Assembly (NCBI RefSeq): GCF_009728995.1
Contig: NZ_VTZW01000003.1
Span: forward strand, 160,341 to 224,340
Length of the DNA: 64,000 nt
Origin: Streptomonospora sp. PA3
GTDB taxonomy: Bacteria; Actinomycetota; Actinomycetes; Streptosporangiales; Streptosporangiaceae
Reading direction: 5' to 3'
Shown here one piece after another: positions 46,006 through 55,595 of this stretch. The notes beneath the pieces were generated by a model, which did no database searches, was not told the origin of the DNA, and saw only the letters and a program-made list of their open reading frames with translations. How positions within the stretch are numbered: position 1 is the first letter of the stretch; every line of letters begins with the position of its first letter. The position numbers and the translations under genes are program-made.

Positions 46006-47081
46006 GCGGCGCGGACCCCTCCACGCCGCTCCCGAAGGCGGCGCCGTCGCCGGCGCGGGTTCCGCTGCTGCTGCTGTCGGCGTTCCTGGCGGTCCTGCTC
46101 GTGGTACCGGCGTCGGTCCCGGCCCGCGCCGACGAGGTCCCGGCACCGGGCGAGGACGACGGCACGGCGCTGCTGCGCCGCGCCGCCGAGTCCGTGCGCC
46201 AGGTCTCCTTCGCCGGCGTCCAGGCCGTGACCTGGCGCGAACCCGGCGGCCTGCGAACCCGCCTGGTGGACGTGGTGCACCGCGCCGGCGAGGCCACCGG
46301 CTACCGCTACGCCGGCCGCGGGCGCCCGGCCGGCGGGGTCGTGCTCGGCCGCACGCCGCCGCTGATGAAGGCCGACGAACTGCTGCTGGACCAGTTGGCG
46401 GCCAACTACCGGCTGGCGCGCGCCGGCACGGCGCGGATGAGCGGCCGGTCGGCGGCCGTGCTGGAGGCGCACCGGGCGGACGGCACCGTCGCCGGCCGGG
46501 TGTGGGTCGACGAGCGCACCGGGCTGCCGCTGCGCCGGGAGACCCGCGACACCGCCGGCCGCATCGTCCACGCCGTCGAACTGGTCGAGCTGCGCGTGCA
46601 CCCCGACCCGGAGCCGCTGAAGGGGTATCCGGACCGGGCGCGCCCATGGTCCGACGAGCTCTCGCCGGCGGAACTGGAGCGCCTGCGCCGGCAGGGCTGG
46701 AGCATCCCCGAGCGGCCCGCCTGGAATCTGCGGCTCATCCGCGCCTGGGCCAAGGACTCCGCGAGCGGCCGCGTCGTCCACCTCGCCTACTCCGACGGGC
46801 TCTCGGTCGTCTCGGTCTTCGCCCAGCGCGGGCGCCTGCCCGGGGAGTCGGAGGGGACCGGGGCCAGGGCCGCGAAGGTCCTCCGCCGCGACGGTGCCGC
46901 CGACGCCGCCGGCAGGCAGCGGATGTGGGACTCGGAGGGCTTCGTCTACACGGCGATGGGGCAGGCGCCGCGGGAGCTGCTCGACGCGGCGGCCCAAGGC
47001 TTCCCCGAGGCCGGGCCCTCGCGCTTCTGGGCGCGGGTGTTCCGGGGATTCGACCACCTCTCCTCCGCCGTCACCGACTGA
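46002..47081 (+). CDS. RseB/MucB-like exported regulatory protein (359 aa)
   Basis: Signal sequence VPLLLLSAFLAVLLVVPASV with ARADE after it, then an RseB-type N-terminal domain: LLRRAAESVRQVSFAGVQAV, LVDVVHRAGEATGYRYAGRG, RVWVDERTGLPLRRETRDT. The family binds the outer part of RseA and shields it from protease. The start overlaps the anti-sigma stop (GTGA). Its place between anti-sigma and htrA makes a complete sensing module. Confidence 0.85.
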   Translation: MSGADPSTPLPKAAPSPARVPLLLLSAFLAVLLVVPASVPARADEVPAPGEDDGTALLRRAAESVRQVSFAGVQAVTWREPGGLRTRLVDVVHRAGEATGYRYAGRGRPAGGVVLGRTPPLMKADELLLDQLAANYRLARAGTARMSGRSAAVLEAHRADGTVAGRVWVDERTGLPLRRETRDTAGRIVHAVELVELRVHPDPEPLKGYPDRARPWSDELSPAELERLRRQGWSIPERPAWNLRLIRAWAKDSASGRVVHLAYSDGLSVVSVFAQRGRLPGESEGTGARAAKVLRRDGAADAAGRQRMWDSEGFVYTAMGQAPRELLDAAAQGFPEAGPSRFWARVFRGFDHLSSAVTD

Positions 47082-47247
47082 AGCGGGAACATAGGGTCGG
47101 GACAGGTCCGGCATAACCGGACGCGCACCGCCAACCCCCCGTTCACGACATCGGATCCGCCGTTGGCGATGCCTGCCAAGATGGCCTAACGGCCGGTTTA
47201 TGCGGGCTGCTCCACGATTGGGGCGGCGGCGACAGACGGAGAGTTGG

Positions 47248-48930
<1,683 letters not shown>

Positions 48931-48948
48931 GCGCGGCGCGCGAACCGG

Positions 48949-49416
48949 CTACTCCTCCGCGCCGATGTCCTCGTGCCACAACCGGGGGCGGGCCCGGATG
49001 AAGCCGGCCATCATCGCCGCGCAGTCCGGGTCGTCGAGCACCACGACCTCGGTGCCGTGCTCGGCCAGCCAGTCGTGTCCGCCGGCGAACGTGCGCGCCT
49101 CGCCCACCACCAGCCGCGAGATGCCGAACTGGCGCACCAGCCCGCTGCAGTACCAGCAGGGCGAGAGCGTGGTGACCATCGTCGTGCCCGTGTAGCCGCG
49201 CTGCCGACCGGCAGCGCGGAACGCCGCCGTCTCGGCGTGTACGGAGGGGTCGCCGTCCTGCACCCGGCGGTTGCGGCCGCGCCCCAGCACCTCGCCGTCG
49301 CGGCCGATCAGGGCGGCGCCGATGGGGATGCCGCCCTCGGCGAGCCCGGTCCGCGCCTCCTCGGCGGCGATCTCCAGCCACCGCCGGAAGCGGTCTGCGT
49401 CTGCGGGCGCGGGCAA
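48949..49416 (-). CDS. nucleoside/cytosine deaminase-like protein (155 aa)
   Basis: Zinc deaminase of the CDA/tRNA-adenosine-deaminase superfamily: HAETAAFRAAGRQ holds the zinc His and catalytic Glu, and TLSPCWYCSGLVRQFGI the two zinc Cys. The length and FAGGHDWLAEHGTEVVVLDD fit stand-alone nucleobase deaminases. TTG 49416 is chosen because GGAGGAG stands just upstream and no ATG or GTG exists in frame. The region beyond 49484 is palindromic copy D, so the native upstream DNA has been interrupted. Confidence 0.8.
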   Translation of the reverse strand: MPAPADADRFRRWLEIAAEEARTGLAEGGIPIGAALIGRDGEVLGRGRNRRVQDGDPSVHAETAAFRAAGRQRGYTGTTMVTTLSPCWYCSGLVRQFGISRLVVGEARTFAGGHDWLAEHGTEVVVLDDPDCAAMMAGFIRARPRLWHEDIGAEE

Positions 49417-49484
49417 CGGCTCCTCCGGGGTGTCGGGCAGGGCCGCCGCCGGCGACGGCGGCCCTGCGGTGAGTCGGTTTGCGA

Positions 49485-49640
49485 TTAGGCCGTGTTTGAG
49501 AACGGCGGGGCCGCCCCATCCAGGAACCCACCGGTTACCCCCTGCGGCGGCCACCATCGGGGTTGCGGCAATGGGCGCGCTTCGCGTAGCGCGGCCCCAT
49601 TGCCGCAGCCGCTGTGGTGTCCGGCTCCTTAAACAGGACG
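49485..49640. repeat. nested palindromic repeat, short copy D
   Basis: The shortest copy: terminus TTAGGCCGTGTTTGAGAAC (49485-49503), AGGAACCCACCGG, outer pair GGTTGCGGCAATGGG (49561-49575) and CCCATTGCCGCAGCC (49596-49610), a 20-base loop with CGCGC/GCGCG, then CTGTGGTGTCC and a right end GCTCCTTAAACAGGACG that weakly mirrors the left. The inner 20-base palindrome of the long copies is missing. The right end lies 6 bases from the mrp stop. Confidence 0.85.
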
Positions 49641-49646
49641 TGGGCC

Positions 49647-50792
49647 CTACCGGCCGCCCCCGACCGGGGTGACACCGAGCTGCATGCCCGACAGGCCGCG
49701 GGGTTTGCCGACGAGGTCGCCGGCGATTCCGCGCAGGATCTGCGAGACCTCGGCGCCGGGCTCGCTGAGCACGAGCGGCTGGCCGGCGTCGCCGCCTTCG
49801 CGCAGCCGCATGTCCAGCGGCACCTGCCCCAGCAGCGGCACCTGGGCGCCCAGGGCCTTGGTCAGGCCGTCGGCCACGACCTGGCCGCCGCCCTCGCCGA
49901 AGAGGTAGGTGCGCTCCTCGCTTCCGGGCGCGACGTAGTAGGACATGTTCTCGATGACCCCGGCGACGCGCTGGTGGGTCTGGGCGGAGATGGCCCCGGC
50001 GCGCTCGGCGACCTCGGCGGCCGCCTGCTGCGGCGTGGTCACCACCAGGATCTCGGCGTTGGGCAGCAGCTGGGCGACGGAGATGGCGATGTCGCCGGTC
50101 CCCGGCGGCAGGTCCATCAGCAGGATGTCGAGGTCGCCCCAGAAGACGTCGGAGAGGAACTGCTGCAGCGCGCGGTGCAGCATCGGGCCGCGCCATACGA
50201 CGGGCTGGTTGCCCTGGGTGAACATGCCCACGGAGATGACCTTGATGTCGTGGGCGGTGGGCGGCAGGATCATGTCCTCGACCTTGGTGGGGTGGCCGGA
50301 GACGCCGAGCATCCGCGGTACCGAGTGGCCGTAGATGTCGGCGTCGACCACGCCGACCTTGTGCCCGAGGTCGGCCATCGCCGCCGCGAGGTTCACGGTC
50401 ACCGACGACTTGCCCACGCCGCCTTTGCCGGAGGCCACCGCGAAGACCTTGGTCAGCGAGCTGGGCTTGGCGAAGGGGATCTCCTTCTCGGCCTGCCCGC
50501 CGCGCAGCTTGGTCTGCAGGGCCTTGCGCTGTTCGTCGCTCATGACATCGAGTTCGACGGTCACCCGGGTGACGCCCTCGACCTTGGATACGGCGTTGGT
50601 GACGTCGTTCTCGATCCGCCCCTTCATGGGGCAACCGGCCACCGTGAGGTAGATGCCGACGTGCACGACACCGCCCTCGGCGATCTCGACGCTCTTGACC
50701 ATGTCGAGATCGGTGATGGGGCGGTGGATCTCGGGGTCCTGGACGGTCGCCAGAGCCGCGTTCACCTGCTCGGTGGTGGGTGTGGAGGACAT
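49647..50792 (-). CDS. Mrp/NBP35 iron-sulfur cluster carrier ATPase (381 aa)
   Basis: N-terminal MIP18/DUF59 domain (VNAALATVQDPEIHRPITDL, VGIYLTVAGCPMKGRIENDV) followed by a deviant Walker A P-loop (VASGKGGVGKSSVTVNLAAA), DADIYGHSVPRMLG, MDLPPGTGDIAISVAQ and VIENMSYYV. Transfers Fe-S clusters to client apoproteins, probably including the many Fe-S enzymes encoded here. ATG 50792 is preferred over 50801. Corresponds to Rv1229c. The TAG stop is at the edge of palindromic copy D. Confidence 0.92.
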   Translation of the reverse strand: MSSTPTTEQVNAALATVQDPEIHRPITDLDMVKSVEIAEGGVVHVGIYLTVAGCPMKGRIENDVTNAVSKVEGVTRVTVELDVMSDEQRKALQTKLRGGQAEKEIPFAKPSSLTKVFAVASGKGGVGKSSVTVNLAAAMADLGHKVGVVDADIYGHSVPRMLGVSGHPTKVEDMILPPTAHDIKVISVGMFTQGNQPVVWRGPMLHRALQQFLSDVFWGDLDILLMDLPPGTGDIAISVAQLLPNAEILVVTTPQQAAAEVAERAGAISAQTHQRVAGVIENMSYYVAPGSEERTYLFGEGGGQVVADGLTKALGAQVPLLGQVPLDMRLREGGDAGQPLVLSEPGAEVSQILRGIAGDLVGKPRGLSGMQLGVTPVGGGR

Positions 50793-51158
50793 GCACCCCA
50801 TGGTATGCAAGAAGGCTCCGCAGTCCCGCCGCCCGGCGCCGCCGATTCGCGGGACCAGTGGCCGACGTGGGCGAACGGCCCGGCGCACGGGGGAATCGCC
50901 GACCGGACGGCGCCGGACGGGGCGGCGCGGCCGCCGGCAGGGTGAGGAGAATCACCGCGGGACCCCGGGGTCCCGCGGCGCCGGTGTGCGCCGGCGGACC
51001 CGCTGCGCCGGGTGAGCACGCGCGTGCCGCCGGTTGCGGGGCGGTGCCGCCGAACCGGCGGGGGACCGGAGTTCTTCCAGGTGGAGCGGTGTAGCCGCGC
51101 GGTGGCGCTGCGTTCTTAACACGGCCAATACAACCGCGGATAGTAATCTCGGCAAACG
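50793..51158. other. divergent region between mrp and the CPBP protease
   Basis: 366 bases without a gene. The mrp half shows no clear promoter. The right end, from 51110, is AT-rich and contains the promoter listed separately. Confidence 0.5.
51116..51144 (+). promoter_or_regulatory. promoter of the CPBP protease gene
   Basis: TTAACA (51116-51121) and GATAGT (51139-51144) are separated by 17 bases, the best -35/-10 pair in this window. The predicted transcript start is 6-8 bases before ATG 51159, so translation is leaderless or nearly so; no ribosome site is visible. Confidence 0.6.
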
Positions 51159-52556
51159 ATGAGAAACTCGCCGCCGCCATCCGGCTCCTCCTGGTCGTCT
51201 GAACCGCAGGGGCCCATCGGCTCGGACCGGTCGGCGCACCAGTCCGAGCAGGTCTGGGCGTGGCCGCCGGCGAGCCGGGACGAGGCGCACCGCGCCGCCG
51301 CCTGGGCGTGGCCGCCGCCGGCCCGCCCGCGCCGCGGCCCCGCGGGGACCGTCGGTCCGCCCGCCGGAGCCCGCTACCACCGGTTGGCGCGGACGCAGCG
51401 CTTCCGCTGGTGGAGGCCGCCGCTGGCCGTGGTCGTCGCCGTGCTGGTGATCGTGCTCGTCCAGCTGATCCTGGCCACGGCCGCCGTGGTCGTCGCGGTG
51501 GTCTCCGGAATCCAGGGCACCGGCGACCAGATCTTCCGCATGCCACTGGCCAACGTGGTGATGCAGCTCGTCGTCATCGCCACCATGGCGCCCATCGTGA
51601 TCGCCACCGCCTGGCTGATCCAGCGGCGGCCGGCGGGCACCCTGTTCTCGGTCACGGGGCGACTGCGACTGCGCTGGCTGGTGTGCTGCGCGGCACTGGC
51701 CGTTCCCGCGCTGGTGCTCTCCTTCGGCGTGCTGTTCGGGCTGCAGCGGCTGACCTCGCCCGAGGCGCGGTTCATCGGCGAGTTCGGCGGCGGGTCCGAC
51801 TTCGCGCTGGCCGTCGTCCTGATCGCGGTGCTGGTGCCCTTCCAGGCGTCCGCCGAGGAGATCGCGCTGCGCGGATTCGTGATGCAGTCGGTGGGCTCAC
51901 TGGGCGCCGGGGCCGGCGAGCCCCGCGGCGGCAGCCCGGTCTCCCGGTTCCTGCGCACCCCGGTGCTGGGCATCCTGATCAGCGGCACCGTGTTCACCGC
52001 GCTCCACAGCTACTTCGGCTGGGGACTGGTCGACGTCGCGGTGTTCGGCATCGCCATGGCGTGGCTGACCTGGTTCACCGGCGGGCTGGAGGCGGCGATC
52101 GGCCTGCACGTCCTGCACAACATCACGGCGTTCACCATCAGCGCCTACGAGGGCACCCTCGACCGGATCGGCACGGGCGGCGGCTCGTGGCAGGGGGTGC
52201 TCGCCACCGCGGTCGAGGTGGCCGTCTACTGCGCGGCGGTGGTGTGGCTGGCCCGGCGCCTGGACGTGCGCCGGACCGTGCCCGAGGACCAGCGCGACCG
52301 GGACGCAGCGGGGGCTCCGGCCGCGCTTCCGTCGTGGGCCGCCGAGCCCGACCCCGGCAGGTGGCGCGAGCGGTCCGCCCACTGGGGCTGGGACGACGCC
52401 GCCGCCGACCCCGGCTCCGGGCACCGGCAGCAGCCCTCGCAGCATCCGCCGGAGTACTCCGACGGATCTGCCGGCGACTCCCAGTGGGCGGCGCCGGGAC
52501 CGCGCCGCGGCGGATCCTGGTCGCCGCCGGGATGGGACGGGCAGGCCCCCGGCTGA
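51159..52556 (+). CDS. CPBP-family membrane endopeptidase (465 aa)
   Basis: Type II CAAX/CPBP glutamic protease. Polar N terminus of about 80 residues, then eight or so membrane helices. Catalytic motifs: FQASAEEIALRGFVMQ (EExxxR), TVFTALHSYFGWG and AAIGLHVLHNITAF. The C-terminal 100 residues are polar and disordered. Actinobacterial CPBP proteins are linked to bacteriocin self-immunity or prenyl-protein processing; nothing here points to either. Confidence 0.87.
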   Translation: MRNSPPPSGSSWSSEPQGPIGSDRSAHQSEQVWAWPPASRDEAHRAAAWAWPPPARPRRGPAGTVGPPAGARYHRLARTQRFRWWRPPLAVVVAVLVIVLVQLILATAAVVVAVVSGIQGTGDQIFRMPLANVVMQLVVIATMAPIVIATAWLIQRRPAGTLFSVTGRLRLRWLVCCAALAVPALVLSFGVLFGLQRLTSPEARFIGEFGGGSDFALAVVLIAVLVPFQASAEEIALRGFVMQSVGSLGAGAGEPRGGSPVSRFLRTPVLGILISGTVFTALHSYFGWGLVDVAVFGIAMAWLTWFTGGLEAAIGLHVLHNITAFTISAYEGTLDRIGTGGGSWQGVLATAVEVAVYCAAVVWLARRLDVRRTVPEDQRDRDAAGAPAALPSWAAEPDPGRWRERSAHWGWDDAAADPGSGHRQQPSQHPPEYSDGSAGDSQWAAPGPRRGGSWSPPGWDGQAPG

Positions 52557-52670
52557 CCGGTCCCGCCGGCCGGCCGGGCCGCACCCGGCGCCCCGCGTCC
52601 CGGGCGGCGACACCCGTCACGGACGTGCCGCCGCGTCCCGCCGAGCGCGTTTTCGCACCGTGGGCACGGG

Positions 52671-52676
52671 TATCCT
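52671..52676 (+). promoter_or_regulatory. -10 box (TATCCT) near the DUF6758 start
   Basis: TATCCT ends 10 bases before ATG 52687. No ribosome site is seen. Confidence 0.4.
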
Positions 52677-52686
52677 CCCGGCAACC

Positions 52687-53343
52687 ATGAAGTCGGACCC
52701 GTCGTGCCCCCGCTGCGGACGCGCCGTCCACCCACCGGATCTGTGGTCGAGCGCGTGGCAGTGCGACGCCCACGGACCCGTCGCCCCGCTCAACCCCGTG
52801 CGCGCACCCGGCGCGGCCTCGCTGGAGGTCCTGCTCGCCGCCACCCGGGTGCCGGTCTGGCTGCCGTGGCCGCTGCCGGCCGGATGGCTCGTCACCGGGT
52901 TCGCCGACGCCGGCGACGACCGCAGCGGCGCCCTGGGCGCCGCCGTCGCCCTCTCCGGCCCCGCGCCGCTGGGCGGTGTGGGCGAGATGGCGCTGGTGGC
53001 CGAAGACCCCGGCATCGGCCTGGGCGCCCGACTGGCCGGGCTCGACGGCCCCGATCCCGGAAGCGGGTTCGGCGCCGGGCCGCCCGACGCCAAGTTCCGC
53101 TACGACGGACACGACATCGCGCTGTGGAGCGTCGACACCGGCGGTGGCCGCGCCGCCTACGCGGGCGAGGCCATGGCCGACTGGCTGTGGGTGGTCTTCA
53201 GCCCGGCCGACGCCGCCGTGCTCATCGCCGAGCTGGCCGACCTGCGCGACCTGCGCGACCGCCGCGACGGCGGCGCGGCCCTGGAGCCCCCCTTCGGCGC
53301 GCCGTCGCCGTTTCTGGCGTCCGCGCTCAAACCCGCGCCGTGA
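52687..53343 (+). CDS. DUF6758 family protein (218 aa)
   Basis: N-terminal zinc-ribbon-like motif CPRCGRAVHPPDLWSSAWQC followed by HGPVAPLNPVRAP and a conserved domain (VPVWLPWPLPAGWLVTGFAD, GGVGEMALVAEDPGIGLGAR, GEAMADWLWVVFSPADAAVL). This matches the actinobacterial DUF6758 family as I recall. Function unknown. It is 45 bases ahead of the PHP gene. Confidence 0.8.
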   Translation: MKSDPSCPRCGRAVHPPDLWSSAWQCDAHGPVAPLNPVRAPGAASLEVLLAATRVPVWLPWPLPAGWLVTGFADAGDDRSGALGAAVALSGPAPLGGVGEMALVAEDPGIGLGARLAGLDGPDPGSGFGAGPPDAKFRYDGHDIALWSVDTGGGRAAYAGEAMADWLWVVFSPADAAVLIAELADLRDLRDRRDGGAALEPPFGAPSPFLASALKPAP

Positions 53344-53388
53344 CGACCGCGGGCGCCCGGCCGCGCCCGCCCGTGGAATGATCGGCGG

Positions 53389-54273
53389 ATGCGCATCGAC
53401 TTGCACGCCCACAGCTCGGTCTCCGACGGGACCGAGCCCCCCGCCGAGGTCGTCCGGCGCGCGGCGGCGGCCGGCCTGGACGTCCTGGCCCTTACCGACC
53501 ACGACACCGTCGCGGGCATCTCCGCGGCCGCGGCCGAGCTGCCTCCGGGCTTCACCCTGGTGCCGGGCCTGGAGCTGTCGTGCCTGCACGAGGGAGCGGG
53601 CGTCCACCTGCTCGCCTACCTCTTCGACGCCGAGCACCCCGAGCTGGCCGCCGAGCTGCGGCGCATCCGCGACGACCGCATCCTTCGCGCCCGCGCCATG
53701 GTCGAGCGGCTGCAGACGGCGGGTGTGGAGGTCTCCTGGGAGCGGGTGTGCGCGCTGGCGGGCGTTGCGGCCGCGGGCGCGGTGGAGGCCGCGGGGACGA
53801 GCGTCATCGGGCGCCCCCACATCGCCCGGGCGATCGTCGAGGCGGGCGCCGCCGCGGACGTGCCCGAGGCGTTCGACCGGTGGATCGGTGTGGGCGGCCC
53901 CGGCTACGTGGCCCGCTACGCCCTGGACGCGCTGCGGGCGGTGGAGCTGGTGCGCGCCGCGGGCGGCGTGTGCGCCGTCGCCCATCCGGCCCGCGGCGAG
54001 TCCACCCCCGACGGCGCGGTTCCCATGTCGCTGATCGAGCAGCTGGCCGATGCGGGGCTCGGCGGCATCGAGGCCGACCACCCCTCGCACGACGACGAGG
54101 AGGCCGCCTACTGGCGCGGTGCGGCCAAGCGGCTGGAACTGGCCGTCACCGGTTCCAGCGACGACCACGGGGAGCTGACCGGCCACCGGCTCGGTTGCCG
54201 CACGACCGCACCCGAGGAGTACGCTCGCCTGATCGAACCCGCGACGGGATGCGCACCGCTTACCGCCGGATGA
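53389..54273 (+). CDS. PHP-domain metal-dependent phosphoesterase (294 aa)
   Basis: Polymerase and histidinol phosphatase fold. Metal ligands: RIDLHAHSSVSDGTEPP (HxH), ALTDHDTVAGI, GLELSCLHEG, VIGRPHIARAI, VAHPARGE and SSDDHGEL. Close to the TrpH/YciV group (RNA/oligonucleotide 5'-3' exonuclease or 3',5'-nucleotide phosphatase). Substrate not assigned. An AATGAT box ends 6 bases before ATG, so it may be leaderless. Confidence 0.88.
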   Translation: MRIDLHAHSSVSDGTEPPAEVVRRAAAAGLDVLALTDHDTVAGISAAAAELPPGFTLVPGLELSCLHEGAGVHLLAYLFDAEHPELAAELRRIRDDRILRARAMVERLQTAGVEVSWERVCALAGVAAAGAVEAAGTSVIGRPHIARAIVEAGAAADVPEAFDRWIGVGGPGYVARYALDALRAVELVRAAGGVCAVAHPARGESTPDGAVPMSLIEQLADAGLGGIEADHPSHDDEEAAYWRGAAKRLELAVTGSSDDHGELTGHRLGCRTTAPEEYARLIEPATGCAPLTAG

Positions 54274-54274
54274 A

Positions 54275-54293
54275 TCCGGGTGCTCCGCCCGGA
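54275..54293 (+). terminator. hairpin after the PHP gene
   Basis: TCCGGG and CCCGGA form a 6-bp stem with a 7-base loop directly after the stop codon. Confidence 0.45.
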
Positions 54294-54440
54294 CTCCGCG
54301 GTCGGCGGGCTTATCGACGGCTTAGCCGCCGAATGGGATACTCGCCAGCCGTCTGATGCGGTACCCGCGGGCCCCGCGGGGCGGCGACAATGGTTCCGTC
54401 AACCAGCAGTGCTCGAAACGGACATCGAAGGGTCGGCACC

Positions 54441-55496
54441 GTGTTCTGGAAGTGGAAGGGCAAGAAGAAGGACGGCGACGAGGCCGGCGGTTCCGGTGCG
54501 GCGTCGGCGGTGACGACCACGAGCACCGGCGCCGAGGAGACCGCGGCCGACGACACCGCCGCCGAGCCGGAGGCCGCCGAGAAGGACGCCGCGGCCGGCA
54601 GGACCGCGCTGAAGTCGGACGCCTCCGCGCAGGCCGCGGAGCCGGACGACTCCGCCGAGCCCGAGGAGTCCGACGAGGACGTCCCCGCCGCGAAGAAGGC
54701 CGATACGGCCGAGGACGCCGACGAGGACGGCGGCGCCGCTACGGCCGAGTCCGGCGACGCGGACGAGGAGGACGACGAGGACGTCGCGCCGGCCGCCGCC
54801 GGGAAGAAGGCGGGCGCGTTCGCCGACGCCGGCGAACCCGAGGTCGCGGGCGTGTCCGAGCGCGACGAGGAGGGCGTGCAGCGCGTCCGCACCGTCGGCG
54901 TGCTCAAGGCCGAGGACCAGGAGGTCGACGTCGTCAGCAACACCTGGATCGTCGACGCCGACGGCGAGGGCGTCGTCGTGATCGACCCCGCCCACGACGC
55001 CGAGGCGATCAAGGAGGCCATCGGCGACCGCGAGGTCTACCTGGTGGCCTGCACCAACGGCTACAACACCCACATCGCCGCGGCCATCGAGGTCGCCGAG
55101 CGCGACGAGGCGCCCATCGCCCTCCACCGCCGGGAGCTGCGCGCCTGGCGCCGGGTCCACGGCGCCGAGCACCGCCCCGACCTGGAGATCGAGGGCGGCG
55201 GCGCCCTCAAGGCCGGCGACATCGAGATCGACATCCTGCCGGTCCCGGGCACCTCGGCGGGCAGCGTCGCCTTCTACATCTCCGAGAAGGGCGTCGTGTT
55301 CACCGGCGACTCGCTGCGCGCGGGCGAGCTGGGCACCGTGGCGGGCGGCTACATCGACTACACCCAGCAGCTGCACTCCATCGGGGAGATGATCCTGACC
55401 CTGCCCCCGGACACCCGGGTGCTGCCCGACAGCGGGCCGGAGACCACCGTCGAGTCCGAGTCGGCCAACTTCGACTCCTGGGTCGCGACCCCCTGA
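54441..55496 (+). CDS. metallo-beta-lactamase-fold protein lacking metal ligands (351 aa)
   Basis: After VFWKWKGKKKDGDEAGG comes a 125-residue acidic, disordered segment (Ala, Glu, Asp). A metallo-beta-lactamase fold follows from about residue 145: VVSNTWIVDADGEGVVVIDP, EVYLVACTNGYNTHIAAAIE, ILPVPGTSAGSVAFYISEKG, VVFTGDSLRAGELGTVAGGY, RVLPDSGPETTVESE. The HxHxDH site is CTNGYNTHI, the GHTxGS His is Thr (PGTSAGS), and the final GHGP His is Ser (DSGP). Only the Asp in TGDSL remains. Probably a non-catalytic pseudoenzyme. GTG 54441 has GAAGGG upstream; ATG 54390 is possible. Confidence 0.78.
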   Translation: MFWKWKGKKKDGDEAGGSGAASAVTTTSTGAEETAADDTAAEPEAAEKDAAAGRTALKSDASAQAAEPDDSAEPEESDEDVPAAKKADTAEDADEDGGAATAESGDADEEDDEDVAPAAAGKKAGAFADAGEPEVAGVSERDEEGVQRVRTVGVLKAEDQEVDVVSNTWIVDADGEGVVVIDPAHDAEAIKEAIGDREVYLVACTNGYNTHIAAAIEVAERDEAPIALHRRELRAWRRVHGAEHRPDLEIEGGGALKAGDIEIDILPVPGTSAGSVAFYISEKGVVFTGDSLRAGELGTVAGGYIDYTQQLHSIGEMILTLPPDTRVLPDSGPETTVESESANFDSWVATP

Positions 55497-55530
55497 CGCC
55501 GCGGGGCGGCCCGAAGCCGTCCGCAGAGAT

Positions 55531-55582
55531 GATCGTGTACCCGTGCTCCGCCACGTCGGCCGGCGGCCGCGGGTACCCGATC
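55531..55582. terminator. GATC/GTACC palindrome at a convergent junction, copy 3
   Basis: GATCGTGTACCCGTG at 55531-55545 and GCGGGTACCCGATC at 55569-55582 are inverted. The interior is GC-rich and can form a second stem. It is the weakest of the three related palindromes. It lies between the MBL-fold gene and the oppositely transcribed hydrolase. Confidence 0.6.
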
Positions 55583-55595
55583 GCTTTCGGATGCC

